Positions 21,462 to 30,565 of a stretch of DNA of 64,000 nt are shown piece after piece; within the stretch, counting starts at the first letter, position 1, and each line of letters begins with the position of its first letter. Where the stretch lies: positions 2,232,001 through 2,296,000 of the forward strand of contig NZ_CP049257.1 in the NCBI RefSeq assembly GCF_011046535.1. The letters are read 5' to 3'. The translations under genes were made by a program, and so were the position numbers. The notes below the pieces were generated by a model that saw only the letters and a list, made by a program, of their open reading frames with translations, was not told where the DNA came from and made no database searches. This DNA is from Nocardioides anomalus. Lineage in GTDB: Bacteria > Actinomycetota > Actinomycetes > Propionibacteriales > Nocardioidaceae.

Positions 21462-21587
21462 CGCGCGCTCCCTCCGTGCTGCTGTGGGGTCGGTGGGGCC
21501 GCTGACCCTCAGGTGGAGGGTGAGGTCCCCGGTGGCAGCGAACCTATCAGCCGTCCCGCCCCGATCAAGGGGGAAACGGCCGCAGTC

Positions 21588-21971
21588 TCAGCCGAGCGAG
21601 GCCTCGTACGACGCGGCGTCGAGCAGCCCCTCGAACTGGCTCTGGTCGCTGGGCACGATCTCGAACAGCCAGCCGCCGCCGTAGGGGTCGTTGTTGACCA
21701 GCTCGGGGGTCGCGTCGAGCGCCTCGTTGCGGGCCACGACCTCGCCGGAGACCGGGGCGTAGACGTCGCTGACCGACTTGGTCGACTCCAGCTCCCCGCA
21801 GGTGCTGCCGGCCTCGACCTGAGCGCCGAGCTCGGGCAGTGATACGTAGACGATGTCACCGAGCTGGTCCTGGGCGTACTGGGTGATGCCCACGCGGACC
21901 GACCCGTCGTGCTCGCCCGGCCGGCGCAGCCACTCGTGCTCGGTGGTGTAGGTCAGGTCGTCGGGGTACAC
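21588..21971 (-). CDS. gcvH: Glycine cleavage system H protein
   Basis: 127 residues from a GTG with AGGAG 5 bases upstream. The lipoyl lysine is in CGELESTKSVSDVYAPVSGE (about residue 66), and the N-terminus YTTEHEWLR is canonical. The lipoyl arm carries the aminomethyl group from GcvP to the T-protein. The C-terminal GGWLFEIVPSD is also normal. It sits between garA and the DUF881 genes, about 3.5 kb from gcvP, and shows no riboswitch in its short upstream gap. Confidence 0.97.
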   Translation of the reverse strand: MYPDDLTYTTEHEWLRRPGEHDGSVRVGITQYAQDQLGDIVYVSLPELGAQVEAGSTCGELESTKSVSDVYAPVSGEVVARNEALDATPELVNNDPYGGGWLFEIVPSDQSQFEGLLDAASYEASLG

Positions 21972-22008
21972 AGGTCTCCTCGAGTGCGGGGGCGTACGCC
22001 GGAGAACG

Positions 22009-22803
22009 TTACTGCTGGGGCTGCGCCACGTCAGCGTCGGCCGGGTCGGTGGTGGTGTCGACCTCCACCGTGGTGACCTCGTCGAAGCTCAGCTCGGCGC
22101 CGTCGTCCTCGAACTGGTCCTGCGGCCCGTCGGGGAAGCGCAGCGCCGAGATGAGGGCGGTGGGCGGACCGATGACGTCGACGGTGTACGGCGGGGAGAG
22201 CGGCGTGCCGTCCACGGTGAGTCCGCGGCTGTCCTGCTCGAAGGCGGTCTGCGCGACCACGCGCACCTTGCCGTTGACCTGCAGGGCCTCCGCGCCCGCG
22301 GTGCGCAGGGCCTGGACCATGTCGATGAACGGCCCGACCTGGACCGGCTCGCCGTCCTCCCCCTCCTCGATGCGGATGGTGATGCCCGAGCCGCTGACCG
22401 GCACGGTGCCGGCCAGCACGCTCAGCACCTGGGTCCGCTGGCGGGCCTCGTCGAGCGCGGCCTGACGGGCACTGGTGTCGGACTGGAGGTCGTCGCGACG
22501 CTCCTCGAGCCGCTGGATCTCCGACTCGGTGCGCTGGGTGGTGCCGGCCAGGTCGTTGAGGATGTCGATGAGGTCCTGCTCGCGCAGCCCGGCGTAGGTG
22601 CTGTCCACGGTGTTGGTGCGCACCTGGGTCACGGCCGCGAACCCGACCAGGGCGAGCAGCACCCCGACCACCACCTGGCCGCGCGAGGGCTTGGTCAGGG
22701 CGTGCCACAGGCGGCTGCGGCCGTCCTGGCGCCGGTCGACCTCCGGCCAGGACCGCTCCTCCGGTGCGCGGTCGGACCCGAGGTCGGGCGTGCGGTCAGG
22801 CAT
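22009..22803 (-). CDS. DUF881 membrane-anchored protein (downstream copy)
   Basis: 264 residues. One membrane helix at about 42-60 (GQVVVGVLLALVGFAAVTQV) is followed by a coiled coil (LAGTTQRTESEIQRLEERRDDL, about 88-110, given in part) and the extracytoplasmic DUF881 domain with GSGITIRIEE and QALRTAGAEALQVNGKVR. In actinobacteria two DUF881 genes flank a small basic protein, as in Rv1823-Rv1825. The function is not established. The start overlaps the end of the small basic protein gene by 8 bases. Confidence 0.9.
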   Translation of the reverse strand: MPDRTPDLGSDRAPEERSWPEVDRRQDGRSRLWHALTKPSRGQVVVGVLLALVGFAAVTQVRTNTVDSTYAGLREQDLIDILNDLAGTTQRTESEIQRLEERRDDLQSDTSARQAALDEARQRTQVLSVLAGTVPVSGSGITIRIEEGEDGEPVQVGPFIDMVQALRTAGAEALQVNGKVRVVAQTAFEQDSRGLTVDGTPLSPPYTVDVIGPPTALISALRFPDGPQDQFEDDGAELSFDEVTTVEVDTTTDPADADVAQPQQ

Positions 22804-23128
22804 GGAACAGGTGCCGCCGGATCGCGGCCACGTTGGAGAAGATCCGGATGCCGAGCACGACGATGACGCCGGTGGAGAGCTGGCCGCCGACGCCCAGCTT
22901 GTCGCCGAGGAAGACGATGCCGGAGGCGATGACCACGTTGCTCACGAACGAGATGACGAACACCTTGTCGTCGAAGATCCCGTCCAGGTAGGCCCGCAGG
23001 CCGCCGAACGTCGCGTCGAGCGCGGCGACCACGGCGATGGGCAGGTAGGGGTCGAGCGCGACCGGGACCTCCGGACGCAGCACGAGGCCGAGCACGATCC
23101 CGACGAGCAGACCCAGGGCGGCGATCAC
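22796..23128 (-). CDS. sbp: Small basic protein (DUF1290/Sbp family)
   Basis: 110 residues from a GTG. It has three to four hydrophobic helices with the family-typical LVGIVLGLVLRPEVPV, AALDATFGGLRAYLDG and VFVISFVSNVVIASGIVFLG. Sbp of Bacillus lies in the division operon; in actinobacteria it is sandwiched between DUF881 genes. The GTG overlaps the stop of the upstream DUF881 gene (GTGA), so the three proteins are translationally coupled and may act as one membrane complex. Its function is unknown. Confidence 0.92.
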   Translation of the reverse strand: MIAALGLLVGIVLGLVLRPEVPVALDPYLPIAVVAALDATFGGLRAYLDGIFDDKVFVISFVSNVVIASGIVFLGDKLGVGGQLSTGVIVVLGIRIFSNVAAIRRHLFHA

Positions 23129-24003
23129 GGCAGGTCCTCCTGGACGTTGGGGCTCTGGTCGGGCTGCTCGGCGAAGCGCAGCCGCAGGAAGCTGTCCGGC
23201 GCGGACGGCAGCTCGAGCTCGGCCTCGTCGTCGCGCGCGACGGTGAAGCCGAACTGCTGGGCGAGCTGGTCGAACTGCTGGCCGGTCCCGGTGGCCTGGA
23301 GCCGGGCGCCCAGCCCGGAGCGCCCGATGGCCGACACGACGTACGGCGGGGTGAGGGGGCCGCGGTTGACGGTGATGGCGATCCCCTGCTGGCTGATGGC
23401 GGTGAGCCCGGTGAGCCGCCGGCCGTTGACCGCGACCGCCTCGGCGCCGGCCGACCACAGCCCGTTGACCAGGCGGCGCAGGTCGGTGGCCCGGACCCGG
23501 CCGTCGGCGCTGCCGTCGGGGTTGTCGGTGACGGTGACGCGCAGACCCGGCCCGCGGACGTCGACGAAGCCGGTGGTGACCTGGAGCCGGCCCAGCTCCT
23601 GGGTGGCCGCCGCCAGGTCGCGGCGCAGCGCCGCGTCGCGGGCGGCCAGGGCGTCCACGTCGTCCTCCAGGCCCTGCACCCGCTCGCGGGCGTCACGCAC
23701 GTCGGCCTTGCGCTGGTCGATGCGGTCGACCAGCGCGGCGCGACTGGCCTCGTCGACGTCGGCGTTCTCCGCGGTGCGCACGGCGGCCAGCGCGACGAGC
23801 AGCCCGAAGACCGCGGTGACCGCGGCGGCGCCCAGCAGCCGGCTGCGCGGCTGGGGACCGGCCGGGCCGGCGGCCCGGCGCTGGGCCGCGGCGACGTAGT
23901 CCTGGTCCACGGCCTCGCGGGTGACCAGTGCGAGCAGCGGCATGGTCACCCGGTCCGGCAGCAGCTGGTCGCTCTCGCGGGTGCCCTGGGTGCGGGTGCT
24001 CAT
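23125..24003 (-). CDS. DUF881 membrane-anchored protein (upstream copy)
   Basis: 292 residues. The cytoplasmic tail ends in a basic patch, and one helix lies at about residue 55-74 (LGAAAVTAVFGLLVALAAV). A coiled coil follows (RIDQRKADVRDARERVQGLE, about 91-110), then the DUF881 domain with GPGLRVTVTDNP and LVNGLWSAGAEAVAVNGRRL. It is the paralogue of the gene at 22009-22803 and belongs to the same coupled cluster. It starts one base after the end of the pgsA-type gene. Confidence 0.9.
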   Translation of the reverse strand: MSTRTQGTRESDQLLPDRVTMPLLALVTREAVDQDYVAAAQRRAAGPAGPQPRSRLLGAAAVTAVFGLLVALAAVRTAENADVDEASRAALVDRIDQRKADVRDARERVQGLEDDVDALAARDAALRRDLAAATQELGRLQVTTGFVDVRGPGLRVTVTDNPDGSADGRVRATDLRRLVNGLWSAGAEAVAVNGRRLTGLTAISQQGIAITVNRGPLTPPYVVSAIGRSGLGARLQATGTGQQFDQLAQQFGFTVARDDEAELELPSAPDSFLRLRFAEQPDQSPNVQEDLP

Positions 24004-24004
24004 C

Positions 24005-24664
24005 TCAGCCGTCCCGGGCCGGCGCCCCGCGCGGCTCGGTGTCGCGGAGCAGCTTGTAGACCTGGTAGGCGTAGAGGATGCCGGCCCACCAGTAGAGCCC
24101 CACGCCCCAGAACGCGAAGGCCCAGCCGAAGACCTCGGCCAGCCGGCTCACCACGCCCTCGCCGTCGCCGAGCAGCAGCAGCGGGAAGGCGTAGAGCAGG
24201 TTGAAGGTCGCGGCCTTGCCCAGGAAGTGCACCGGCAGCGCGCTGTAGCCGCGGGTGCGCAGGAACGGCACCAGCCCCCACATGAGCAGGTCGCGCAGCG
24301 GCAGCGAGATCGCCAGCCACCACGGGATCACCTCGCGCAGCGCCAGGCCGAGGACCACGGCCAGGATGTAGAGCCGGTCCGCGACGGGGTCGAGGATCTG
24401 GCCGACCACGGTCTGCTGGTCGAGCTTGCGGGCCAGCCAGCCGTCGGCGTAGTCGGTGACGCCGGAGACCATGAGCACCACCAGCGCCCAGCCGTCGGCC
24501 TCGGGCCCGAGGACCAGCCAGAGGAAGAGCGGTACGCCGGCCAGCCGGGCCGCGCTCAGCAGGTTCGGGATCGTGAACACGCGGGTGTCGCGTGCTGCGT
24601 CGGTCCCCACGTCTGCCTGCTCTTCGCTCGCCGTCTGCCCGGAGGGCTCCGGGCTCGGGGACAC
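24005..24664 (-). CDS. pgsA: CDP-alcohol phosphatidyltransferase family protein (PgsA-like)
   Basis: 219 residues from a GTG. The family signature is complete: TDYADGWLARKLDQQTVVG then QILDPVADRLY, that is D-x2-DG-x2-AR-x8-G-x3-D-x3-D. There are about five membrane helices. It joins a CDP-activated lipid to an alcohol; synteny with Rv1822 (pgsA2) suggests a phosphatidylglycerol phosphate or cardiolipin synthase type, but the alcohol cannot be fixed from the sequence. The N-terminal 30 residues are polar and likely disordered. Confidence 0.9.
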   Translation of the reverse strand: MSPSPEPSGQTASEEQADVGTDAARDTRVFTIPNLLSAARLAGVPLFLWLVLGPEADGWALVVLMVSGVTDYADGWLARKLDQQTVVGQILDPVADRLYILAVVLGLALREVIPWWLAISLPLRDLLMWGLVPFLRTRGYSALPVHFLGKAATFNLLYAFPLLLLGDGEGVVSRLAEVFGWAFAFWGVGLYWWAGILYAYQVYKLLRDTEPRGAPARDG

Positions 24665-24665
24665 C

Positions 24666-25796
24666 TTAGTGCTCCGCGGGGGCGTCGCCGTCGACGGCGA
24701 CCGGCTCCCGCGCGGCGTCCGCGTCGTCGTGCGCGGTGTCGTCCCCGTGCGGCGCGTCGTCCTGGTGGGCGGCGTCGCGGATCTCGCCCACCAGCTCCTC
24801 GATCACGTCCTCGAGCGTGGCCAGACCGAGGGTCGTGCCGCTGCGGTCCACCACGCGGGCCATGTGGGCGCCGCGGCGCTGGAGCGTCTCGAGGGCGTCG
24901 TGCAGGAGCTCGTCGGCGCCGACGGTGGCGAAGGGCCGGGTCCACTTGTCCTCGACCACCCGCTCCCGGCGGGCCTCGTCGGTCTCCAGGACGTCCTTGA
25001 TGTGCAGGTAGCCGAGCAGCTCGCCGTCCTCGCCCTCGACCGGGAAGCGGCTGTAGCCGGTGGCCGCGCACAGCGCCTCGACGTCGGCGGCGGTGGAGCC
25101 GCGGCGCACGGTGGTGAGGGTGTCTGGCGCCATCAGCACGCAGGTGACCGGCTTCTCGGTGAAGCCGAGGGCACCGGCCAGCCGGTCGTACTCCTCTGCC
25201 TCGATCAGCCCCTCACCGCGCGACTCCTCGACGAGGGCGGCCACCTCCTCGCGGGTGTAGGAGGACGACACCTCGTCCATGAGCTTCACGCCGAGCAGCT
25301 TGAGGATGGCCGAGGCCATGGCGTTGATGACGACGATGACCGGGCGCAGGACGGTGACGAAGCCCCAGATCAGGGGGCCGAGGACCAGGGCGGCGCGGTC
25401 GGGCCCGGCGAGGGCGATGTTCTTGGGGATCATCTCGCCGAGCACCACGTGGAGGAAGACGACCACGGCCAGTGCGACCGCGAACGAGACCGGGTGCAGC
25501 AGACCGTGCGGGACGTGCACCGCCTCGAAGACCGGTTCGATGAGGTGGGCCACGGCCGGCTCGCCGACGGCGCCGAGGACCAGGGAGCAGACCGTGATGC
25601 CGAGCTGGTTGACGCCGATGACCAGCGACATGTTCTCCATGGCGCGCAGCGTGGTCCGGGCCATCCGCGAGCCGGACTCGGCCATCGGCTCGATCTGCGT
25701 GCGCCGCGCGGAGACCAGCGCGAACTCGGCGCCGACGAAGAACGCGTTGCCGAGCAGCAGCACCACTGCGACGACCAGGGCGGTCCCGCCGCTCAT
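24666..25796 (-). CDS. HlyC/CorC (CNNM) family transporter, second gene of a pair
   Basis: 376 residues. The DUF21/CNNM membrane domain (about 1-190) has FFVGAEFALVSARRTQIE and FLHVVLGEMIPKNIAL, both hallmarks. It is followed by a pair of CBS domains (about 210-330) with TGYSRFPVEGEDGELLGYLHIKDVLE in segments. The C-terminus is acidic and His/Asp-rich, and no full CorC_HlyC domain follows. Members are linked to magnesium or cobalt export and metal homeostasis. It overlaps the upstream paralogue (ATGA), so the two probably form a hetero-oligomer. Confidence 0.92.
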   Translation of the reverse strand: MSGGTALVVAVVLLLGNAFFVGAEFALVSARRTQIEPMAESGSRMARTTLRAMENMSLVIGVNQLGITVCSLVLGAVGEPAVAHLIEPVFEAVHVPHGLLHPVSFAVALAVVVFLHVVLGEMIPKNIALAGPDRAALVLGPLIWGFVTVLRPVIVVINAMASAILKLLGVKLMDEVSSSYTREEVAALVEESRGEGLIEAEEYDRLAGALGFTEKPVTCVLMAPDTLTTVRRGSTAADVEALCAATGYSRFPVEGEDGELLGYLHIKDVLETDEARRERVVEDKWTRPFATVGADELLHDALETLQRRGAHMARVVDRSGTTLGLATLEDVIEELVGEIRDAAHQDDAPHGDDTAHDDADAAREPVAVDGDAPAEH

Positions 25797-27229
25797 GACC
25801 GCTCCCCCGTCCCGGCGGGCCGGTCCGCGCCGGTGCCCCGGTCCACATCGGTGCCCCGGCCGGTGCCCGCGTCGGTGCCCGCGTCGTCGTCCGGCTCGAT
25901 GAGCCGCAGCGTGAGCCGGTCCACGCGCAGCCCGTCCATGTGCTCGACGGTGAGCGTGGCCAGCCGCTGCCGCGGCTCGTCGTCGTCGGGGTCGACCTCC
26001 GGCACCGGCACCTCGGCCATGTCGCCGCTGACCGGCACCCGCCCGAGCACCTGGAGCACCAGGCCGGCGACGGTGTCGTAGTCCTCGCTCTCGGGCAGGG
26101 CGACGCCGGTGAGGTCCTCGACCTCGTCGGGGCGCAGCAGGCCGGAGATGAGCCACGAGCCGTCGCGGCGGCGCTGGGCCTGGTCGCCGAGCCGGTCGTG
26201 CTCGTCGGCGATGTCGCCGACGATCTCCTCGATGACGTCCTCGAGGGTCACGATGCCCGCGTGGCCGCCGTACTCGTCGAGGACCACGGCCAGCTGGAAC
26301 CCCTCGCCGCGCAGCAGCTTGAGCAGCGGGTCGAGGCGCAGGGAGTCCGGGACCACGATCGGACGGACCATCAGGTGCTTGACCCGGGTGGTCGGGCGCT
26401 CGTGGACCGGGAGCGCGACGGCGTTCTTGACGTGCACGGTGCCGACGACCATGTCCTCGTCGTCCAGGACCGGGAAGCGGGAGTGGCCGGTGCGCCGGGC
26501 CAGCTCGATGACCTGCAGGGCCCGGTCGCCCTCCTCGAGCGAGACGGTGCGCACCCGCGGCGTCATGATCTCGCCGGCGGTCCGCGAGCCGAACTCCACC
26601 GACCGCTCCATGAGCTCCGCGGTGTCGGCGTCGAGGGTGCCGACCGAGGCCGAGCGCGCGATCAGCGAGGCCAGCTCGGTGGAGCTCCGGGCCGAGCGGA
26701 GCTCCTCCTGGGGCTCGATGCCCAGGCGACGGACGACCGCGTTGGCCGAGCCGTTGAGCACCTTGATCGGGCCGCGGACGACGGTGGTGAAGCCGCGCTG
26801 GAAGCGCTGGGTGGCCTTGGCGGTGACCATCGGCTTGGCCAGCGCGAGGTTCTTGGGCACGAGCTCGCCGAAGATCATCGTGACGACGGTGCCGAAGACC
26901 AGGCCCACGGCCGCGGCGATCGGCGTGACCGCGCCGTCCGGGACCCCGAGGCGGCCGAGCGGGCCGTCGATGAGGTCCGAGACCGACGGCTCGGCCAGGT
27001 AGCCGATGGCCAGGTTGGTGACGGTGATGCCGACCTGGGCGCCCGAGAGCTGGGTGGAGAGGGACCGCAGCGCCCGCTGCAGCCCCTGTGCCCCGCTGTC
27101 GCCGGCGTTCGCGTCGTGGTCGACCTGCGCGCGGTCCACGGTGACGAAGGAGAACTCCGCGGCGACGAAGACCCCGCACGCCGCGACCAGCACGAGCGCG
27201 AGCAGGAGCAGCAGCAGGGAGGTCGTCAC
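25793..27229 (-). CDS. HlyC/CorC (CNNM) family transporter, first gene of a pair
   Basis: 478 residues from the GTG at 27229; 52 further upstream codons in frame are Arg/Pro-rich and not family-like. The DUF21 membrane domain shows VFVAAEFSFVTVDRAQ and FGELVPKNLALAKP. A CBS pair (about 215-335) has TGHSRFPVLDDEDMVVGTVH and VLDEYGGHAGIVTLEDVIEE. A CorC_HlyC domain follows (about 350-440, from DGSWLISGLLRPDEVEDL), and the tail is Asp/Thr/Gly-rich. It is probably a divalent cation exporter or regulator. It is translationally coupled to the shorter paralogue downstream. Confidence 0.93.
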   Translation of the reverse strand: MTTSLLLLLLALVLVAACGVFVAAEFSFVTVDRAQVDHDANAGDSGAQGLQRALRSLSTQLSGAQVGITVTNLAIGYLAEPSVSDLIDGPLGRLGVPDGAVTPIAAAVGLVFGTVVTMIFGELVPKNLALAKPMVTAKATQRFQRGFTTVVRGPIKVLNGSANAVVRRLGIEPQEELRSARSSTELASLIARSASVGTLDADTAELMERSVEFGSRTAGEIMTPRVRTVSLEEGDRALQVIELARRTGHSRFPVLDDEDMVVGTVHVKNAVALPVHERPTTRVKHLMVRPIVVPDSLRLDPLLKLLRGEGFQLAVVLDEYGGHAGIVTLEDVIEEIVGDIADEHDRLGDQAQRRRDGSWLISGLLRPDEVEDLTGVALPESEDYDTVAGLVLQVLGRVPVSGDMAEVPVPEVDPDDDEPRQRLATLTVEHMDGLRVDRLTLRLIEPDDDAGTDAGTGRGTDVDRGTGADRPAGTGERS

Positions 27230-27414
27230 GGTGCGCAGAAGTCTGTCACGAGGCGACCGCCACCGGTCCGGGCTGGTCCGTCCGGGTCGACCCGGAGGGG
27301 TCGCCGCACGGCCCGCGGCGGCCCGGGCTGGCCCGACCGGGTCATGGCGCTGTCCACGCCCCCTGATGCAGGGTGGTCTGGACAACTGCGTCGAGCCGAC
27401 CCGGGGAGGTCGCC

Positions 27415-27834
27415 GTGCCCGTCTTCAGGAGCCGCGTGCCGCCGTTCGCGCTCGACCGCCGCGTGCTGCACCACCTGCTCCTCGAGGCCGTGCGCACCGC
27501 CGATCCGCAGGCCTCGGTCGACCTGCACCGGATGGCCCGGCACAAGCTCGGCCGGGAGCCGGGGTGGGCCTGGTGGACCGAGCGATGCCGCGACGTCGAG
27601 GACCGCGGTCGCCACGACGTCGCGCTGCTCGGGGTGGAGTTCGCCCTCGATGCGGCCGGCGCGCCCTGGGTCGCCCCGAGCCTCGCGGAGCAGGACCGGC
27701 TGGAGGAGCTCCGCGCCCGGCTGCACGACGCGCTGGCGGCGGGGGCCGATGCGGAAGGCGCGGCGCGCCTGCGCCGCCCGGACCGGGCGCGCTGCGCCCA
27801 GTGGGCCCAGGGGGCCGCGTCTACTGCAGGGTGA
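27415..27834 (+). CDS. Hypothetical protein, Arg/Leu-rich
   Basis: 139 residues from the GTG at 27415, which has GGGGAGG about 5 bases upstream. It is soluble and helical, with RRVLHHLLLEAVRTADPQAS near residue 15 and AEQDRLEELRARLHDALAAG near residue 95. I recognise no domain. It is divergent from the CNNM pair and ends in a 14-base overlap with the convergent lipoprotein gene. Strong GC3 bias in this frame supports coding. Confidence 0.6.
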   Translation: MPVFRSRVPPFALDRRVLHHLLLEAVRTADPQASVDLHRMARHKLGREPGWAWWTERCRDVEDRGRHDVALLGVEFALDAAGAPWVAPSLAEQDRLEELRARLHDALAAGADAEGAARLRRPDRARCAQWAQGAASTAG

Positions 27835-28297
27835 GGCCGCACTCGTCCTTCGCGTGCTTCTGGATGTCGCTCACCGCGGACTGGAGCGCGGGGTCCTTGC
27901 CGATCTCGGCGATCTTCGAGGAGACCGCGAGCAGGGCCTGCTGGTCGACGCCGTCGGGGACCTGACCGTTCTGCACCGCGGCCATGTCGTCGGCGCTGAA
28001 GCCGGCGTCGCGGTAGGTCTTCACGATCGTCTCGTACGCCGTGTAGAGGGTGTCCCAGTCGTCGGCGATCGCCTGGGGCGCCTCGTCCTTGAGCGTCTCG
28101 AGCTTGCCCAGGATGCCCTCGAGGTCGCCGAGCTCGCCGCCCGAGGCCGAGCTGAGGTCCTTCTGGACGGCGTCGAGGTCGGCGCAGTAGTCGCCGGTGC
28201 CCTGCGCGCTGCCCTCGTCGTCGCCGCACCCGGACAGCAGGCCCAGGCCGAGGACGGCCACGATCGCCGCGACGACCGCGGTGCGGATGCTCGGCAC
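27821..28297 (-). CDS. Lipoprotein of unknown function
   Basis: 158 residues from the GTG at 28297, preceded by TGGAG. It has a lipoprotein signal peptide with the lipobox LLSGC (Cys at about residue 22). The mature part is helical (AVQKDLSSASGGELGDLEGI, DDWDTLYTAYETIVKTYRDA) and has one other pair of cysteines, in DYCADL and DECGL, that could form a disulfide. It is an extracytoplasmic membrane-anchored protein, and no family is recognised. Confidence 0.8.
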   Translation of the reverse strand: MPSIRTAVVAAIVAVLGLGLLSGCGDDEGSAQGTGDYCADLDAVQKDLSSASGGELGDLEGILGKLETLKDEAPQAIADDWDTLYTAYETIVKTYRDAGFSADDMAAVQNGQVPDGVDQQALLAVSSKIAEIGKDPALQSAVSDIQKHAKDECGLTLQ

Positions 28298-28419
28298 GAC
28301 ACTCCAGGTGGTCGGGGACGGTTCATGGTGGCCACGGGTCCGGGTGGTGTCAACGACCGCCGCCGGTCGGCGCGGCGCCCCGACCCGTCGTACCCGCCGC
28401 ACGTCCCGGGTGATCGGCG

Positions 28420-29226
28420 TCAGGGCACGCGGCGACGGCACACGTAGTGCACGTAGTCGGCGTCGGTGTGGGCGACGTCCAGGTCGAGGGCCTGCCCGTC
28501 GTCGGCGTACGCCGCCAGCACCTCGAGCCCGGCGGCGCGCGCCTCGGCGAGGGTCTCCTCGACCGTGGCGAAGTGCACCACGAAGCGGAACTCGTGGGCC
28601 CGCAGCGGGCGCATGTCCCAACCGGGACCGTCGACGGCCTCGCGGCGGGTGGCCCGGTAGTTGCGCACCGAGCGGAGCAGGGAGGACGGGTGGCGGAGGT
28701 ACTGGCCGTAGTGGAAACGGAACCGCGGGCTGGCGGGGCCGCCCGCGACGCGCAGCGGGTGCTCGTCGTGGCTGACACCGTCGAGGTTGAGGCTGGAGAA
28801 CAGCACCCGGCCGTCGGGGCGCACCGCGCGCGCCATCGCCGCCAGCGCCCGGCCCCGTCCCGCGTGGTCGAGGGAGTCCAGGCCGTTGTAGCTGAACATG
28901 ACCAGGTCGTGGCCCCTCTCGGCCACGCCCGCCAGGACGGCCGCGTCGCCTTCGCGCAGGTCGGCCTCCGGGAACCGCTCGCGGGCCAGGGCCAGCATCT
29001 CCTCGGCGATGTCCACCCCGACGTAGGAGCGCACGTGCGGCAGGAGCATCCCGGTGGTGCGGCCGCCGCCGACCCCGATGTCCAGCACGTCGCGGTCCAC
29101 GACCCACGCACGCAGTGATGTCAGCGCGGCGCGCTCACCGGGGTCGGTGAAGCCGTCGGTCGCGAAGTCCGCGACCACGTCCTCGGCCCCCCAGGAGGCG
29201 TCGTCGAGCTCAGGCACGACCCCCAT
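28420..29226 (-). CDS. Class I SAM-dependent methyltransferase
   Basis: 268 residues. Motif I is VLDIGVGGGRTTGMLLP (about 47-63), then the acidic residue of YVGVDIAEEML, then HDLVMFSYNGLDSLDHA and RAVRPDGRVLFSSLN. This is the Methyltransf_25 type; the substrate is unknown. The C-terminal part (about 190-268) probably forms the acceptor site. The ATG at 29226 was chosen because upstream codons are Arg/Pro-rich with no family match. Confidence 0.88.
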   Translation of the reverse strand: MGVVPELDDASWGAEDVVADFATDGFTDPGERAALTSLRAWVVDRDVLDIGVGGGRTTGMLLPHVRSYVGVDIAEEMLALARERFPEADLREGDAAVLAGVAERGHDLVMFSYNGLDSLDHAGRGRALAAMARAVRPDGRVLFSSLNLDGVSHDEHPLRVAGGPASPRFRFHYGQYLRHPSSLLRSVRNYRATRREAVDGPGWDMRPLRAHEFRFVVHFATVEETLAEARAAGLEVLAAYADDGQALDLDVAHTDADYVHYVCRRRVP

Positions 29227-29252
29227 GGTGGTCGGTCTACCCGCTGGGCACC

Positions 29253-29299
29253 CCTGACGAAACGCACGGACCGCCGCGGACCGTGCGCGCGGCGTCAGG
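29253..29299 (-). terminator. Two-tier hairpin at the end of the DUF1501 gene
   Basis: Outer arms CCTGACG (29253-29259) and CGTCAGG (29293-29299) pair perfectly, and inner arms CGCACGG (29263-29269) and CCGTGCG (29281-29287) do as well. The DUF1501 stop codon lies in the outer arm. There is no T-run, as is common for terminators in this kind of genome. Confidence 0.55.
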
Positions 29300-30560
29300 C
29301 CATGACCCCCGTGGACTGGTACTTCAGCCCCGGGAACACCGACGCGACCGAGGCCCCGAAGCGGCGCGACACGACGTCGGCCAGGACCTGGCGGTAGTCG
29401 GTGGTGACGGTGAGGTCGGCCTCGTAGCCGGTGGCCAGCCCGGGCCAGCGGGCGTGGTAGCCGGGGCGGACGCCGGCGCCGGCCACGAACATCACGTTGC
29501 CGTAGCCGTGGTCGGTGCCGCCGGAGTCGTTCTCGGCCACGCGCCGGCCGAACTCGCTCAGCGTGACCAGCGTGACCTTGTCGCGCTGGGTGCCGAGGTC
29601 GGCGAAGAACGCGGCCATCGAGGACGCGAGGTCGCCGGCGTTGTTGCGCATCCAGCCGCCGCCGACCGTGCCCATGTCGGTGTGCATGTCCCAGTCGCCC
29701 TGGTCGACGGTGATCACCTCGACGCCCACGTCGCCCCGGATGATCTGGGCGGCGGTGGACAGCGAGCGGCCCAGGCCGGTGCCGGGGTAGGTGGAGCGGT
29801 GGTCCTCGGCGGACTTGGCCGGCCCGAACGCGCTGATGGCGTCGAACGTCGTGCGCATGCTCTTGCCGAGCGTGGAGCGCTCGCGGTTCCACAGGATCCC
29901 GAGCGAGGCGCGGCGCCGGCCCTCGGAGTCGTCGCCGGGCAGCTGGACGTCGCCCACGCTGCCGGCCGACATCGCCGAGGTCGGCCCGACCAGCGAGGTG
30001 GGGATGGTGCTGCCGACGCTGAACCCCTGCAGCGGCGAGCCGCCGGGCGTGCCGCCCACCAGGCGGTTGAGCCAGCCCACCCGGGCGCTCGAGCCGGGGT
30101 CGGCGTCCTCCATCTCCTCCATCGCGGCGAAGTGGGAGCGGTTGGCCACCGGCAGCCCGGTCGCGTGGACCGCGGCGACCTTGCCCTCGTTCCAGAGCGG
30201 GAGCAGGTCGTCCATGGCCGGGTGCAGGCCGAAGAAGCCGTCGGGCACGAGCAGCGACTCGCGCGGGATCGCGATGGTGGGCCGGGCCGCGGCGTACGCC
30301 GGGTCGCCGTGCGGGACGACGAGCGAGAGGCCGTCGGCGGCCCCGCGCAGCGAGACCACCACCAGCACCGACGACGCGCTCTCGGCGCGCGCCGGCGAGG
30401 CGGTCACCACCGAGGAGCCGAGGACGGTCGTGGTGCCGGCCAGGGCCAGGGCCCCGCCCAGCAGGCCGCGGCGCGAGACCGACGCCGGTCCGTGGGCGGC
30501 GCGGTGCATCGCGGCGTACTCGTCGCAGCAGAAGCCGCTGGTGGTCGTGTTCGTGGTCAT
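29295..30560 (-). CDS. DUF1501 domain protein, Tat-exported
   Basis: 421 residues. A twin-arginine signal SRRGLLGGALALAGTTTVLG is at about residues 29-48. The DUF1501 domain (a sulfatase/alkaline-phosphatase-like fold) shows VVVSLRGAADGLSLVVPHGD, FAAMEEMEDADPGSS, VEVITVDQGDWDMHTDMG and VTLSEFGRRVAENDSGGTDHG, the last carrying conserved metal-binding-type residues. It is paired with the DUF1800 gene 5 bases upstream, as is usual across bacteria. The pair has no established function. Confidence 0.93.
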   Translation of the reverse strand: MTTNTTTSGFCCDEYAAMHRAAHGPASVSRRGLLGGALALAGTTTVLGSSVVTASPARAESASSVLVVVSLRGAADGLSLVVPHGDPAYAAARPTIAIPRESLLVPDGFFGLHPAMDDLLPLWNEGKVAAVHATGLPVANRSHFAAMEEMEDADPGSSARVGWLNRLVGGTPGGSPLQGFSVGSTIPTSLVGPTSAMSAGSVGDVQLPGDDSEGRRRASLGILWNRERSTLGKSMRTTFDAISAFGPAKSAEDHRSTYPGTGLGRSLSTAAQIIRGDVGVEVITVDQGDWDMHTDMGTVGGGWMRNNAGDLASSMAAFFADLGTQRDKVTLVTLSEFGRRVAENDSGGTDHGYGNVMFVAGAGVRPGYHARWPGLATGYEADLTVTTDYRQVLADVVSRRFGASVASVFPGLKYQSTGVMA

Positions 30561-30565
30561 CGCGG

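Noticed and set aside
27229-27385. N-terminal extension of the first CNNM gene
   Set aside because: 52 Arg/Pro-rich residues precede a typical membrane start at the GTG at 27229.
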